This document shows positions 45,139 through 56,026 of a DNA stretch of 64,000 nucleotides, one piece after another. Within the stretch, counting starts at the first letter, position 1; every line of letters begins with the position of its first letter. This DNA is from Cocos nucifera. Lineage: Eukaryota > Streptophyta > Magnoliopsida > Arecales > Arecaceae. The stretch covers positions 2,004,208 to 2,068,207 of the forward strand of contig QRFJ01000021.1 in assembly GCA_006176705.1 (NCBI GenBank), given 5' to 3'. Under the pieces are notes generated by a model. It saw nothing but the letters and a program-made list of their open reading frames with translations. It was not told the DNA's origin and did no database searches. Position numbers and translations under genes: made by a program.

Positions 45139-46722
45139 ATCCTAATGCAACGGTAGCCATGGAAGAGCTTCAGCGGATTGGTCTTAGCCGAACTCCTTCA
45201 GCCGGCCGAACTCCTCAGCGATCGAGCTCTTACCGAACTCCTTCAGTCGGCCTGGTCTCTATCGAACTTCTTCAGCATGCCGAACTCCTCAGCGGTCGAA
45301 CTCCAGCCGGACGCCCACGAGAGCTGAACTCCCTCCGTATTTTTCCAACCAGACACCTACAGGAGCCGAACTCCTTCCAAGCTTCCCCTTCGATCGAACT
45401 TTTACAAGAGCCAAACTTCTTCCGAGCTTTCCCTTCGATCGAACTTTTATAGGAGCCAAACTCCTTCCGAGCTTCTCTTTCGGTCGAACTCTTGCAGTAG
45501 TCCGAAGTCCCTTAGAATTGATGGATCCCGAAGTCCACCGATCAATGCCTACTTTCTGATAGCCACCGCTATTAAATCTGGACGATCGGTCACCATCACT
45601 CTGCCACAGGCGATGCTCCAGGCGGTTTCCCCCTCCGTGACTGACTCGATCAGACCTCGAGCAGCCCACCACTACCGGACGGTATGGTTGATACCATCCT
45701 CTCTGCACCAAATCCCGTGCAGTCTCTAATGGCCTACCATCAGGCGGTATGGCCGTCACCATCAATCAAGGTCCATCTATAAAAGAAATCCTTCAGATAT
45801 ATTTTCTCTAAGCTCTAAGCTCCCACCGAAGTCCAATCTGATGCTCAGCCTAGTGCAATCGGTAGTCACGGAAGGACTTCAGCGGACGAGCCTTAGCCGA
45901 ACTCCTTCAGCCGGTCGAACTCGTTAGAGGCCGAGCTCCTTCGGCTGAACTCCGCAGCGGTCGAACTCCTCAGCAGTCGAACTTCAGTCGGATGCCTCCC
46001 AGACATCCCCTTCAGCCGGACTTCTTCAGGAGCCGGATGCCTCCAAGACATCCCCTTCGGTCGAACTCCTGCCAGACATCCCTTTCGGCTGGACTCCTTC
46101 AGGAGCCGGACTCCTCCCAAACGTTCTCCCGGTCGGACTTCTTCAGGAGCCGAACTTCCTCCAGACATCCCCTCGGTCGGACTTCTTTAGGAGCCGGACT
46201 CCTCCCAGGCACCTCCTTCGGTCGGACTCCTGGATCTTTCCTTCTGACGGACGCCTATGGAAGCCGAACTACTTCCGACCTCCTTCGGCTAGTGTTCTTC
46301 CTGGGCGATCCTCTCCAGCCATATTCCCTTCGGAAGTTCGAACTCCTCCGAAATAGGTACACGTCAAAGCTCTCAGCCCTCCATTCGATCCCGAGTGGCT
46401 CAGTATTGGATGGCTGCGATCGTCACCATCAGTCCACTGTAGGCGACAGCGATCCACCATCGGACGGCGATGGTTGTCGCCATCAATCTGTTGCAGGCGG
46501 CACTGCAGACGGTGCCTTCCCCCGGACTGACTCCGCTGGACCTCGAGCGGCCTGCTACCTGACAGCTGCAGCCATCATCATCAACCCGCCTATCAGCTGC
46601 CTATAAAAAGGACCCTCCAAATTCATTTTCGCTAGGCTCTAAACTCTCCTCTTGTTCTCTAAACTCTATCGAACTCATTCCAGAGCACTCCATTTCATTC
46701 TAGAGCACTTCATTTCTGTTGG
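45139..46722 (+). mobile_element. Two partial type B LTRs in tandem
   Basis: The first piece (45139 to about 45827) starts inside the LTR at TAATGCAACGGTAGCC and runs past a TATA region (TATAAAAGAAATCC, about 45778). The second (about 45828-46722) restarts at CCGAAGTCCAATCTGATGC and runs past TATAAAAAGGACCC (about 46602) to CATTTCTGTTGG. It is cut there before the last roughly 130 bp of the LTR. Sequence derived from the PPR gene follows at once. No target duplications are seen, so these are recombination products. Confidence 0.75.
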
Positions 46723-46724
46723 AG

Positions 46725-46868
46725 TGAGAAGCACATTGTGCCTCAGGAGCCGCAGCCGTAGCCTGTTGAGGGAAAATATAAGAAGGTTGAGGAGAAGCTC
46801 CTTGCATTGAAAGCAAAGAGGGATGACCCCACATCAGTACTAGCAGAATGGGCCGAACTCCTCCAGCC
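46725..46868 (+). pseudogene. Small plus-strand fragment of the PPR gene exon 1
   Basis: It is nearly identical to 50655-50797 of the PPR gene (EKHIVPEEPQPVEGK through LLALKAKRDDPTPVLAEWAE). A 6-base duplication at about 46755 creates an in-frame TAG, and there are further substitutions. It covers much of the 109-bp segment that is missing from the adjacent inverted copy, then overlaps it. It starts at a broken LTR and ends at the start of the inverted copy, so it is part of a rearrangement rather than a gene. Confidence 0.85.
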
Positions 46869-46873
46869 GAACT

Positions 46874-48190
46874 TATCAAATATAGAAGAATGATAAGTTC
46901 CTAATGTACAAATAATCAACTTACACAGATAAAATCCAAAGGGAAAAAAATTAGTAGAACTGACCTCGAAGTACAAATCCACATTGCGTCCTTTGATCCT
47001 CTCAAGCAAGGCAAGCCAATCAACCTTCTTTGGCTGGAGGAGTTCCGCCCATTCTGCCAGTACTGGTGTGGGGTCATCCCTCTTTGCTTTCAATGTAAGT
47101 AGCTTCTCCTCAACCCATAGATCTTGTACTTGATCTTCCCCTTCCTCTGGAGTAAAGTTAACAGCTTTGTCCTCCCACCTTTCTTTCTTTCTGCCCAGCT
47201 ACTTCCCGGATCAATCCTAGAGCCCGAACTCAATGCTATTTCTTCCTCTTCTTGCTTCTTGGCTTGCTCCCTCATCTGATCCAAGCTTCGATAGAACTCG
47301 ACCTCCTCCAATTTCTCGCGTGCCCACTTGAAGCGTAGCTCCCAAAGCATGGGCCCCCGTATGTCGATCTCCACAGCGAAATGGCACATATCCTTGACCT
47401 CATCGCAATGGAGATGCTCATTGAGCTCCTCCCTTATCCGATCCCTCCTCATAGCCTCGTGGACCGAGTTGCTCACCTCCCATATGGTCTTCCATAAATC
47501 CTCGCTGAGGTCGATCGACGGGGCGGCGGCGCCGTCACTGGCCTTCTCCATCTCGGCGATGACTTTCTGATAGATGACGAGCAGCATGGCATCCAGTGTT
47601 TTCTTGGAGAGGGTCGGATAGACCTCGACGAGCTTGCCGTAGATCATCCAGACGAATCGAGAGAGAAACTCGTTCATGGCAGCGTCTTCCTCCTCTAGTT
47701 CGGAAGTTACTGGGGTAGTCAATTGGAGGATCAGGGAGGGGGGAGATGAGAAGGAATCGGATTGGGGAGGCAAAGGGGGGTCATGGAGGGATCGCATTAG
47801 GGGCGGAGTGAGAGCAGGAAAGGGCGGGGGAGGTGAGAGGGAGGGGAATCGAGCAAGGAGGAGGCGAGGGTTTTGTCGGAGGTGGGAGAAGAGGAGGGCT
47901 CTCATGGTGGAGAGAAACCCAAAACCCTAGCACTAACCCTACGACCTTAAATCCTAACCGTAATTATAGGGAGGAGGAAGCGAGGAGAAGGTTGCGGCTG
48001 GCGTTCAGAAAGAAGAAAGGATCGAGGGCAATGCATCGGGTTTGGGTCGGATCCTGAAAGATCTGCATCCAAAAGCTGCAAGCTTGTTGGATTTATTTAT
48101 ACTGAAATATTGGAGAGATTAATTTGATGTAACCAAAACATTTTCTTTGGATTTAACAGAAACCAAAGGCAATTTATATTTTGATGCGTT
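46874..48190 (-). pseudogene. Inverted partial copy of the PPR gene (promoter, most of exon 1, start of intron 1)
   Basis: The minus strand matches 49499-50948 closely: about 300 bp of upstream DNA, the start codon (47905), exon 1 and about 85 bp of intron 1. The frame from 47905 is open for 271 codons to 47090. It starts MRALLFSHLRQNPRLLLARF and reaches LLTLLQRKGKIKYKIYGL. A 109-bp deletion at a GTTG microhomology then shifts it to a stop. It lacks exon 2 with all PPR motifs, so it cannot make the full protein. It keeps the uninterrupted frame at the site where the main copy has an extra T. Differences from the main copy are mostly single bases plus an upstream 22-bp indel. Confidence 0.9.
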
Positions 48191-48302
48191 AAATACAAAA
48201 TTCAATAGATAAAAAAAAAACTATTTCGGATCGAAAATAAAGCGGGGATAAGGATTGGATTATTGGAATAAGTATTTATCCTGCCAAAAGGGTTTACAAC
48301 GA

Positions 48303-49498
48303 TGTTGGTATAGAATCTGATTGTCGTCGGATCCAGCTGGAGTGGAGGAGGACGAGGTCACCATCGGTGACCTATAAAATAAAATTCCGTCACTCTGGTG
48401 GGGGTGGCTCCGGCAGGACCCTCCGACGATCAAGTCGCTCCGGTGGGGTGGCTCCGACAGGATCCTCCGATGATCAAATTAGCTCTTCTGATCAATAGAA
48501 ATGGAGTACTCTGAAATGAGTTCGGTAGAGTTCAGAGGAGAGGAGAGCTCGACAGAGTTTAGAGGAGGAGAGGAGAGCTCGGCAGAGTTTAGAGAGAGCT
48601 TAGAGCTTGGAGAAAATGTATCTGAAGGATTCTTTTTATAGGCGGAGCTTGTAGCTGATTGATGGTGATGACTGCGTAGCGAGCCACTCGAGGTCTGACA
48701 GAGTCAATCATGGAGGAAGGCACCACCTGTAATGCCGCCTGCAGCTGATTGATGGCGACAGCCATCGCTGCCTGACAGCGGATCACTGTCGCGTGCGGTG
48801 AACCGATAGTGATGATCGCAGCTGTCTGATACTGAGCCGCTCGGGGCCGCATGGAGGGTTGAAGAGCTTTGACGTATACCCATTTCGGAGGAGTTCGAAC
48901 TTTCGAAAAAAATACGGCTAGAGAGGGTCGCCCGAGAGGAACGCTAGTTGAGAGAGCCCGAAAGGAGTTTGACTGAAGGAGGGATCCACAAGTCCGACTT
49001 TCTTAGAAGTTTGGCCGAAGGAGATATCTGGGAGGAGTCCGGCTCTTAGAGAAATCCGACCGAAGGAGATATCTGGGAGGAGTCCGGCTTCTAGAGAAGC
49101 CCGACCGAAGGAGATGTCTGAAAGTTCGGAAAGAGCTCGATCGCTGGGGAGTTTGGAAGGAGCTCGGCCGTTGAGGAGTCTGGCTCATTAAGAAGTTCGA
49201 TCGAAGGGGATGTCTGAGAGGAGTCCGGCTCCTGAAGAAGTCCGATCGAAGAAAGCTTGGAAGGAGTTCAGCTCTCGCGGGAGTTCGACTGAAGCTCGGC
49301 TGCTAAGAAGTTCGGCCAGATGAAGAAGTTCGGTTAAAACCCAACTGCTGGGAGTCCGAAGGAGCTCGGCCGCTGAGAAGTTCGGTCGGCTGAAGGAGTT
49401 CGACTAAGATCCGTCCGCTGAAGCTCTTCCATGGCTATCGATTGCATTAAGCTGAGCATCGAACTGGACTTCGATAGGAGCGGGGTTTATCTCTAACA
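48303..49498 (-). mobile_element. Type B LTR at the centre of the inverted duplication
   Basis: In plus reading it starts TGTTGGTATAGAATCTG and ends GGGTTTATCTCTAACA, so it is in minus orientation and nearly complete at 1196 bp. The flanks AACGA and GCATC do not match. The sequence homologous between the gene copies begins exactly at its right edge (49499), while on the left 48191-48302 is unique. The LTR therefore coincides with a breakpoint of the duplication and lies about 310 bp upstream of the PPR start codon. Confidence 0.85.
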
Positions 49499-49808
49499 GC
49501 ATCAAAATATAAATTGCCTTTGGTTTCTGTTAGGTGAGCAAAAATGCTTCAAGTCTTTAAATTCAAAGAAAATGTTTTGGTTACATCAAATTAATCTCTC
49601 CAATATTTCAGTACAAATAAATCCAACAAGCTTGCCAGCTTTTGGGTGAGGATCTTTCAGGATCCGACCCGAATCCGATGCGTTGCCCTCGGTCCTTTCT
49701 TCTTCCCGAACGCCAGCCGCAACCTTCTCCTCGCTTCCTCCTCCCTATAATTACGGTTAGGATTTAAGGTCCTAGGGTTAGCGCTAGGGTTTTGGGTTTC
49801 TCTCCACC

Positions 49809-52800
49809 ATGAGAGCCCTCCTCTTCTCCCACCTCCGACGAAACCCTCGCCTCCTCCTTGCTCGATTCCCCTCCCTCTCACCTCCCCCGCCCTTTCCTGC
49901 TCTCACTCCGCCCCTGATGCGATCCCTCCATGACCCCCCTTCGCCTCCCCAATCCGATTCCTTCTCATCTCCCCCCTCCCTGATCCTCCAATTGACTACC
50001 CCAGTTACTTCCGAACTGGAGGAGGAAGACGCTGCCATGAACGAGTTCCTCTCTCGATTCGTCTGGGCGATCCGCGGCAAGCTCGTCGAGGTCTATCCGA
50101 CCCTCTCCAAAGAAACACTGGACGCCATGCTGCTCGTCATCTGTCAGAAAGTCGTCGCCGAGATGGAGAAGGCCGGTGACGGCGCCGCCGCCCCGCCGAT
50201 CGACCTCAGCGAGGATTTGTGGAAGACCATATGGGAGGTGAGCAACTCGGTCCACGAGGCCATGAGGAGGGACCGGATAAGGGAGGAGCTCAAGAAGTAT
50301 CTCCATTGCGACGAGGTCAAGGATATGCGCCATTTCGCTGCGGAGATCGGCATCCGGGGGCCCATGCTTCGGGAGCTACGCTTCAAGTGGGCGCGCGAGA
50401 AATTGGAGGAGGTCGAGTTCTACCGGAGCTTGGATCAGATGAGGGAGCAAGCCAAGAAGCAAGAAGAGGAAGAAATAGCATTGAGTTCGGGCTCTGGGGT
50501 TGATCCGGGAAGTAGCTGGGCAGAAGGGGAGAAAGGTGGGAGGACAAAGCTGTTAGCTTTTACCCCAGAGGAAGGGAAAGATCAAGTACAAGATCTATGG
50601 GTTGGATTTGTCTGATCCAAAGTGGGCGGAGGTGGCCGAGAGGGTGGAGGAGGCTGAGAAGCACATTGTGCCTGAGGAGCCGCAGCCTGTTGAGGGAAAA
50701 TGTAAGAAGGTTGAGGAGAAGCTCCTTGCATTGAAAGCAAAGAGGGATGACCCCACACCAGTACTGGCAGAATGGGCGGAACTCCTCCAGCCAAAGAAGG
50801 TTGATTGGCTTGCCTTGCTTGAGAGGATCAAAAGATGCAATGTGGATTTGTACTTCGAGGTCGGTTCTACTAATTTTTTTCCCTTAGGATTTTATCATTG
50901 CAAGTTGATTATTTGTACATTAGGAACTTATCATTCTTCTATATTTGAGATGGGTTCTGCTATTGGGCATTCGTCTGCTGATGATTTACATTTTTTAGTC
51001 AATGTTATTATTATCTATCAAATCCACTAATCACCCATCGTCTTCTTAAGTTATCAGAGGTTTAAAATCACATTATCTCTTATAGATTGTCACCTTGATC
51101 ACTCTGAGACATAAATCCTTTTGAATGAACTACACAAATCATGAGGTTCAATTATGTATAGGATATCGAGTTATTTAATCTGCTTGTACACATTCAAATT
51201 TAGAAATACTTTGATACAAATGTAGCTTGACAAGTACTAATTCAAACTTTTATGTTTAATATTCTGTGCTTTGATTAATTTCTTGGGATGACTGGGGCAT
51301 CTGGATGACCGTAGGATAGCATTACATTCAAATAGTTCGTTCTATAATCAATTTGAATTTTAGGTTTTGGTAGCTTATACTTAGAAACGTAATGACATGT
51401 TCAGTGAGGATTTGTTTTTGAAACAGACATCATGCACAAAAGGCAGAAAGAAGCATCGATAACTCCTATGAGTCATGTATCAATGTATCATGTCATTGGG
51501 AAACCAAATAAAAAATCCTCAGCTAGGACTTAAGGTCAAATTAGTTAGGAACTCAAACATGAGAGAAATGTCATACATGTATTTTGTCAGAACCTCTGTG
51601 AATTCAGGCTTTACAACAAAGCTAAAGACTCCATGCATGCATCATACTTGTTCGTGGATATCATGGAGGTGAGCTTTTGTTGAGAGCTGCCGAATGAATA
51701 AGAGAGGTAGAGTACATATTGGTTGTAACAAGTGTTTAGCTGGTGATCTCCACATCACCATATTCTCATTTGAATGAATGGAAGATGTGAATTGGGCTTG
51801 CAAGTTACCGTATCATGGATAAGTTTGTTAATCTTTATCTCATTGGCAGGAAGGGTTTTTGGATTGTAGAATTGGGTCTAGCTGTACTTAGTCTTAGTTG
51901 GCATTGGTGGGAAATATTCTCCTTTTGAACCTTTGGTATATATCTTCATAGGATTGTATCTAATTAGCCCTTCTAGTCAAGACCAAATAATGTATTGGGA
52001 AAATTTGCGCTTGGGAAATTAGTTATGTTTGAGACAACTATATAGCAGGGGATCCTTAGGTAGCCATATAGGGTTGTGGATATATCAAATAGTAGTAGTA
52101 GGTGTTTGAAGGGTGGAGTGAATAAATTTTTGAACTCACCGTTAATCACATGGTAGTGCTAGATGGGGCTATGGAGGAGGACCAGCATAAGAAAAATTAG
52201 GGACATCTGTCATTAGTGGCGTACCCATTTGCAGAATGGGTCTGAAACATCTCACGGGAATGAGGATGCTTTTCAAATTGAGACAGCAGGGGATAAGGTG
52301 GCCACCAGAGACTTGGATGAAGTTGGATGATAAGCCTATGCAAATAGATTGCATAAGGTTTCTGGTTTGTTTTTACAGTTTGATTTGAAGGTTGAATATG
52401 TGAAAACATTAATTAGTACGAAAAGAAGGTAGAACTTTTCGTTTGATGGGAACAGAGAGCATGGTGCCCCTGGTTTAGTGAAACTGTTAAATTTAATGAC
52501 CTAATCATATTTTTTCTGCTTGTAGATTAAAAAGAACAAGAAAAAAACCTGATTTTGGATTTGTGTCATGTTAATTCTTTCTTGTCTTCAAATATCATTT
52601 AGGTCTGCATGATTATTTCCCAACTCGTCAATCTGATGTCATTTGTTTGATTTAGATTATTCCGTGTGATGCTTGTCTTACTGTAATTTCCAGGTTGCTG
52701 AACACCTCTTGACTGAAGAGTCTTTTGACTCAAACATCCGTGATTTCTCGAAACTAATCGATGCCCATTCTAAGGCAGACCGCATAGAAGATGCTGAAGG

Positions 52801-53755
52801 GATTCTGCAGAAAATGACTGAAAAGGGTATCAAGCCCGATGTTCTCACATCCATCATCTTAGTCCATATGTGCAGCAGGGCAGGAAACCTTGATCGTGCA
52901 AAGGAGGCATTTGAAAACTTAAGGAAAGTGGGTTTCCAACCAGATTTGAAGGCTTACAGTTCAATGATCACAGCTTATGTAAAGGCTGGCATTCCAAAGC
53001 AAGGCGAGGCACTGGTAAGAGAAATGGAGTCAAGAGATATCAAACCCACCAGGGAGATCTACATGGAGCTCCTGCAAGCATTCGCAGAGCGTGGCCAAGT
53101 TGACGGAGCGCAGAGGATGATGAACACGATGCAATTTGCTGGAATCCAACCGATTCTGGAGTCCTTTACGTTGATCATTGAGGCCTATGGTCAGGCAGGC
53201 GATCCTGTTCAGGCTCGGGGCCACTTTGATCACATGATGAGAGCAGGTCACAAGCCGGATGATCGATGCACTGCCAGCATGATCGCTGCATACGTTAAGA
53301 AGAATCTCCTGGACAAAGCCTTGGACCTGCTACTTACTCTCGAGAAGGATGGATTCCAACCAGGTACTGCAACGTACACTGTTCTGGTGGACTGGTTAGG
53401 CAGGTTGCAGCTAGTGGAAGAGGCAGAGCGGTTGCTAAACAAGATAATACAAATGGGAGAACCTCCCTTCGAGATCCACGTTAGCCTGTGTGATATGTAC
53501 TCTAGGGCACGGCAAGAGGAGAAGGCTCGCAAGTCTCTCAAGATTTTGGAGGCAAGGAAACAGTTGCTGAGAGCTGACCAGTTTGAGAGGATTGTAAGCG
53601 GTCTTTTGGCAGGTGGGCTTGGGGAAGATGCGAAGAGGATATACAATTCAATGGAAGCACGGGGCTTTAGTCCTTCGGAGCCAACTAGGGTAGCGCTCAT
53701 GGCAGCCAAATCTATCCCTCGCCAAAAATCATCTAGGAAAGGTGGTAAAGCATGA
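49809..53755 (+). CDS. NFD5: P-class pentatricopeptide repeat protein, NFD5/At1g19520-like, with apparent frameshift
   Basis: Exon 1 is 49809-50859 and exon 2 is 52694-53755, with a GT-AG intron of 1.83 kb joining in frame (LYFE to VAEHLL). The N-terminus (MRALLFSHLRRNPRLLLARF) is Arg-rich and lacks acidic residues, as in mitochondrial presequences. Exon 1 also has a helical non-PPR region ending WAELLQPKKVDWLALLERIK. Exon 2 has about seven clear 35-residue PPR units and two weaker ones, for example SFTLIIEAYGQAGDPVQARG; each pair of helices contacts one RNA base in this family. Around 50553-50560 the frame changes by one: the run CTTTT has one T more than the inverted copy at 46874-48190. 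As written, exon 1 stops at 50615. With one T fewer the protein would be about 703 residues. This may be a true mutation or a sequence error. Arabidopsis NFD5 is linked to nuclear fusion in gametophytes; my match is from memory. Confidence 0.85.
50860..52693 (+). other. Intron 1 of the PPR gene
   Basis: The intron starts GTCGGTTC, an unusual but valid GT donor, and ends at CAG before GTTGCTGAACACC. It is AT-rich, with stops in all frames and no transposon ends that I recognise. Its first 85-90 bp recur in the inverted partial copy. Confidence 0.8.
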
Positions 53756-53776
53756 GAGAGAGAGAGAGAGAGAGAG
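53754..53776 (+). repeat. GA microsatellite directly at the PPR stop codon
   Basis: About 11 GA units follow immediately; the stop codon TGA (53753-53755) is itself the first of the run. The array would lie at the start of the 3' UTR. Length changes here cannot alter the protein except through the stop itself. Confidence 0.9.
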
Positions 53777-54264
53777 AGTCTCTTACCTAAATTCAGGTCA
53801 AAGCAGAAAGATTTTGATAGATTTATATTGCAAGCCTGATGTTTGTAAGCTTATTTTGTGGCTTTTTTACAGTTGCGCCTTTCGGATGCTATCTACAGAA
53901 TGCTCGGTTTGCGGTTACGTATTCTTTTGTGAACAATTTGTTGGTCCCCGAAATAAACACAGAGAAGCATATAAATCTAATTTTTCTTGGGTTTGTTTGT
54001 TTCTGCTTCATTTATCTGGGCAGTTTATGTTGGGAAGTTTTACTTGAGGCAGCATTTGTGTTTCTAAAACCAAGCTTTAGTTGCATGCAAATCAGTATTC
54101 TGTAAGGCATACAAATGAAATCGCGAACCACCAAACAAGCTCCTACATGTTTGTGCATACAATGTGACCCAGAGGGTGCGGAGCAGAACAAAGGCATGAA
54201 TACAGCACACCGGTAGAAAGCGCGACAGGAAGGCCAGAAGAACAGCTGCCGACTGCCACGGTGA

Positions 54265-55302
54265 TTAGATCACAGACTGTTCACCAGCATCTGCCGAAAA
54301 AAGAAGGAAGATGATTAGTGTTGCTAGAAGTGAAGAATAAGCATCCCTGGCTGTGCGTCTGTAATCAAGAGATGAAGACATGATTGGAAGGATTAAATTT
54401 TGATTAAACTTTAGTATTTTGAGAAGATTTATGAATCACTAATACCTTTGCCTGGGACGATGATGACTGGTGCTGCTTTGCAATTGTGGAAGCAGTATTC
54501 GCTGACGCTGCCTTGCAACACACTGCAATTATAGATCAACAAGGCTCAGCGGCGTGCGTTCACGAAATAACTAGGAAATGTCAATACAACAACAAGGGTG
54601 GATCTTTGATAATAAATAGATATTTCTTATACCTCTGGAAGATGCTGCGGCCACGGGTGCCCATGACAACGGCCGCCGGCTTCAGCCTCTCCGCCTCTCT
54701 GCATATCGCCTTCCCGGCGTCGCCTTCCACGATCCTGGCTTTCGTCCTCACCTGACAAAATTTCAAAATACCCGTATTACCCTTGCACACCTTTTGGCTC
54801 TCCTCACCCGTGAAAATATTAAGTAAAAAAGAAAAAAAGAAAAAAGAAAAAAAGAGGAAGGGAAAACAGTACCAGGGCCACCTGGAAGGCCTCGACAGCC
54901 AGCTTCTCCATCAGCCCCCGGGTAGTCTCGTACACCACGTCGTTGTGCACACCTATATATATTGATAAATCATTAAAAATATCAATATACATATATATAA
55001 GGGAAAGAAGAAGAGAATAAGTGAGGACAAGAGGGGGTATTATGGTCCATTTGGGCATAGTCCTTACTGGAGACGGCGTGGACGAGGTGAAGAGTATCGG
55101 CGAGGCGGCAGAGGTGGACGAGGGCCCAGTCGTAGGCGTGCTTGCTGTTGGGCCCGTGGTCAATGGCGACGAGGAGGTCCCTCCCCCGCCGACGCTCGCC
55201 GGTCTCCCTCTCCAGCTCCAGTTCCGGCACCACCGGAATCAGCGACGGCAGCACCACCTCCCTCCAGCTGTACTCCTCCACCACCTCCTCCAACGGCTCC
55301 AT
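54265..55302 (-). CDS. Universal stress protein (UspA-like), plant ATP-binding type
   Basis: Five exons on minus join in frame: 55302-55068, 54952-54873, 54751-54633, 54522-54446 and 54290-54265, giving 178 codons with GT-AG introns. The Usp fold begins near residue 40 with RRGRDLLVAIDHGPNSKHAY. It continues through GLMEKLAVEAF and ARIVEGDAGKAICREAERLK to AAVVMGTRGRSIFQSVLQGS. The last piece has the G-X2-G-X9-G-S ATP-binding motif (Gly136, Gly139, Gly149, Ser150). The end is typical of this plant clade (VSEYCFHNCKAAPVIIVPGK). Such proteins are small cytosolic dimers tied to stress responses; the client is unknown. The first 30 residues are an acidic extension (EPLEEVVEEY). The gene faces the PPR gene tail to tail with about 510 bp between the stop codons. 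That spacer holds both 3' UTRs and nothing else I recognise. Confidence 0.92.
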
Positions 55303-56026
55303 CGATGGAATATTACGATTATTATTATGATTACCACTAATCGAGGCGACGGGGAAGAGAGAATTGAGGAGAAGAGAGGAAAGAGATGAAACAAGAAAGA
55401 AGAGGATCGGCCAAAAGTGGAGGGTTACTATTAACTAAGTTTGGGGATTTTGCGTGTTCACCGCTGGCTTTGTTTCTTATTGGTTCAAGGCATTTTGGCT
55501 TTATCTAGAAGGTGGATTGGGCTAATTGCTTACGGAACGCGCCGGAGCGACGAACATTAGTCAAATTATTTTAGAAGACGGTGAAACTAAAGCGATGCAC
55601 TGGATTTTATGATAAGCTGCCTGAGACAAAGTATTAAATATTTGATGAGAAACAGAAACTGTGATGAATTTTCTATTCAATCATTAGAATTGATACCTAA
55701 AATGGAGATCGGTTCAAACTAGCTGAGCTGCTAATTTAACAAGGACGACCGCGTTGATTTTTAAAAAATGATTTAATTATGATTTTGTCAGAAATATATT
55801 ATTATATTAGGATAGATTTTTTTCTTTTGGCAGAAATATTAGGATAGATTGTTAAAGGATGAGTTTATCTAATTCATGATTTGTTCCGTGGACGGTCAAA
55901 CATACGATCTTATATTTATAGTATTTTTTATTTTTTTTTTTGTTCTTCTCCTTGTTTTGTTGGCAGCGTTGGGTATGAAAAGCACTCCCATGCCTTCAAA
56001 TTATTCCGTTAAAAGAGTATGAAAAG
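55303..56026. other. Upstream region of the universal stress protein gene
   Basis: The promoter of the minus-strand gene should lie here, but no TATA box or known box stands out. The rest, toward the LTR at 56027, is AT-rich and has no features I recognise. Confidence 0.4.

Noticed and set aside
48298..49503. Simple insertion of the LTR 48303-49498 with a target duplication
   Set aside because: The flanking pentamers AACGA and GCATC differ, and the right edge coincides with the end of homology between the two gene copies.
50516..50558. A mini-intron (GTGGGAGG..CCCCAG) that would repair the PPR frame
   Set aside because: It would be under 40 bp, too short for plant introns, and the same bases are translated in the inverted copy.
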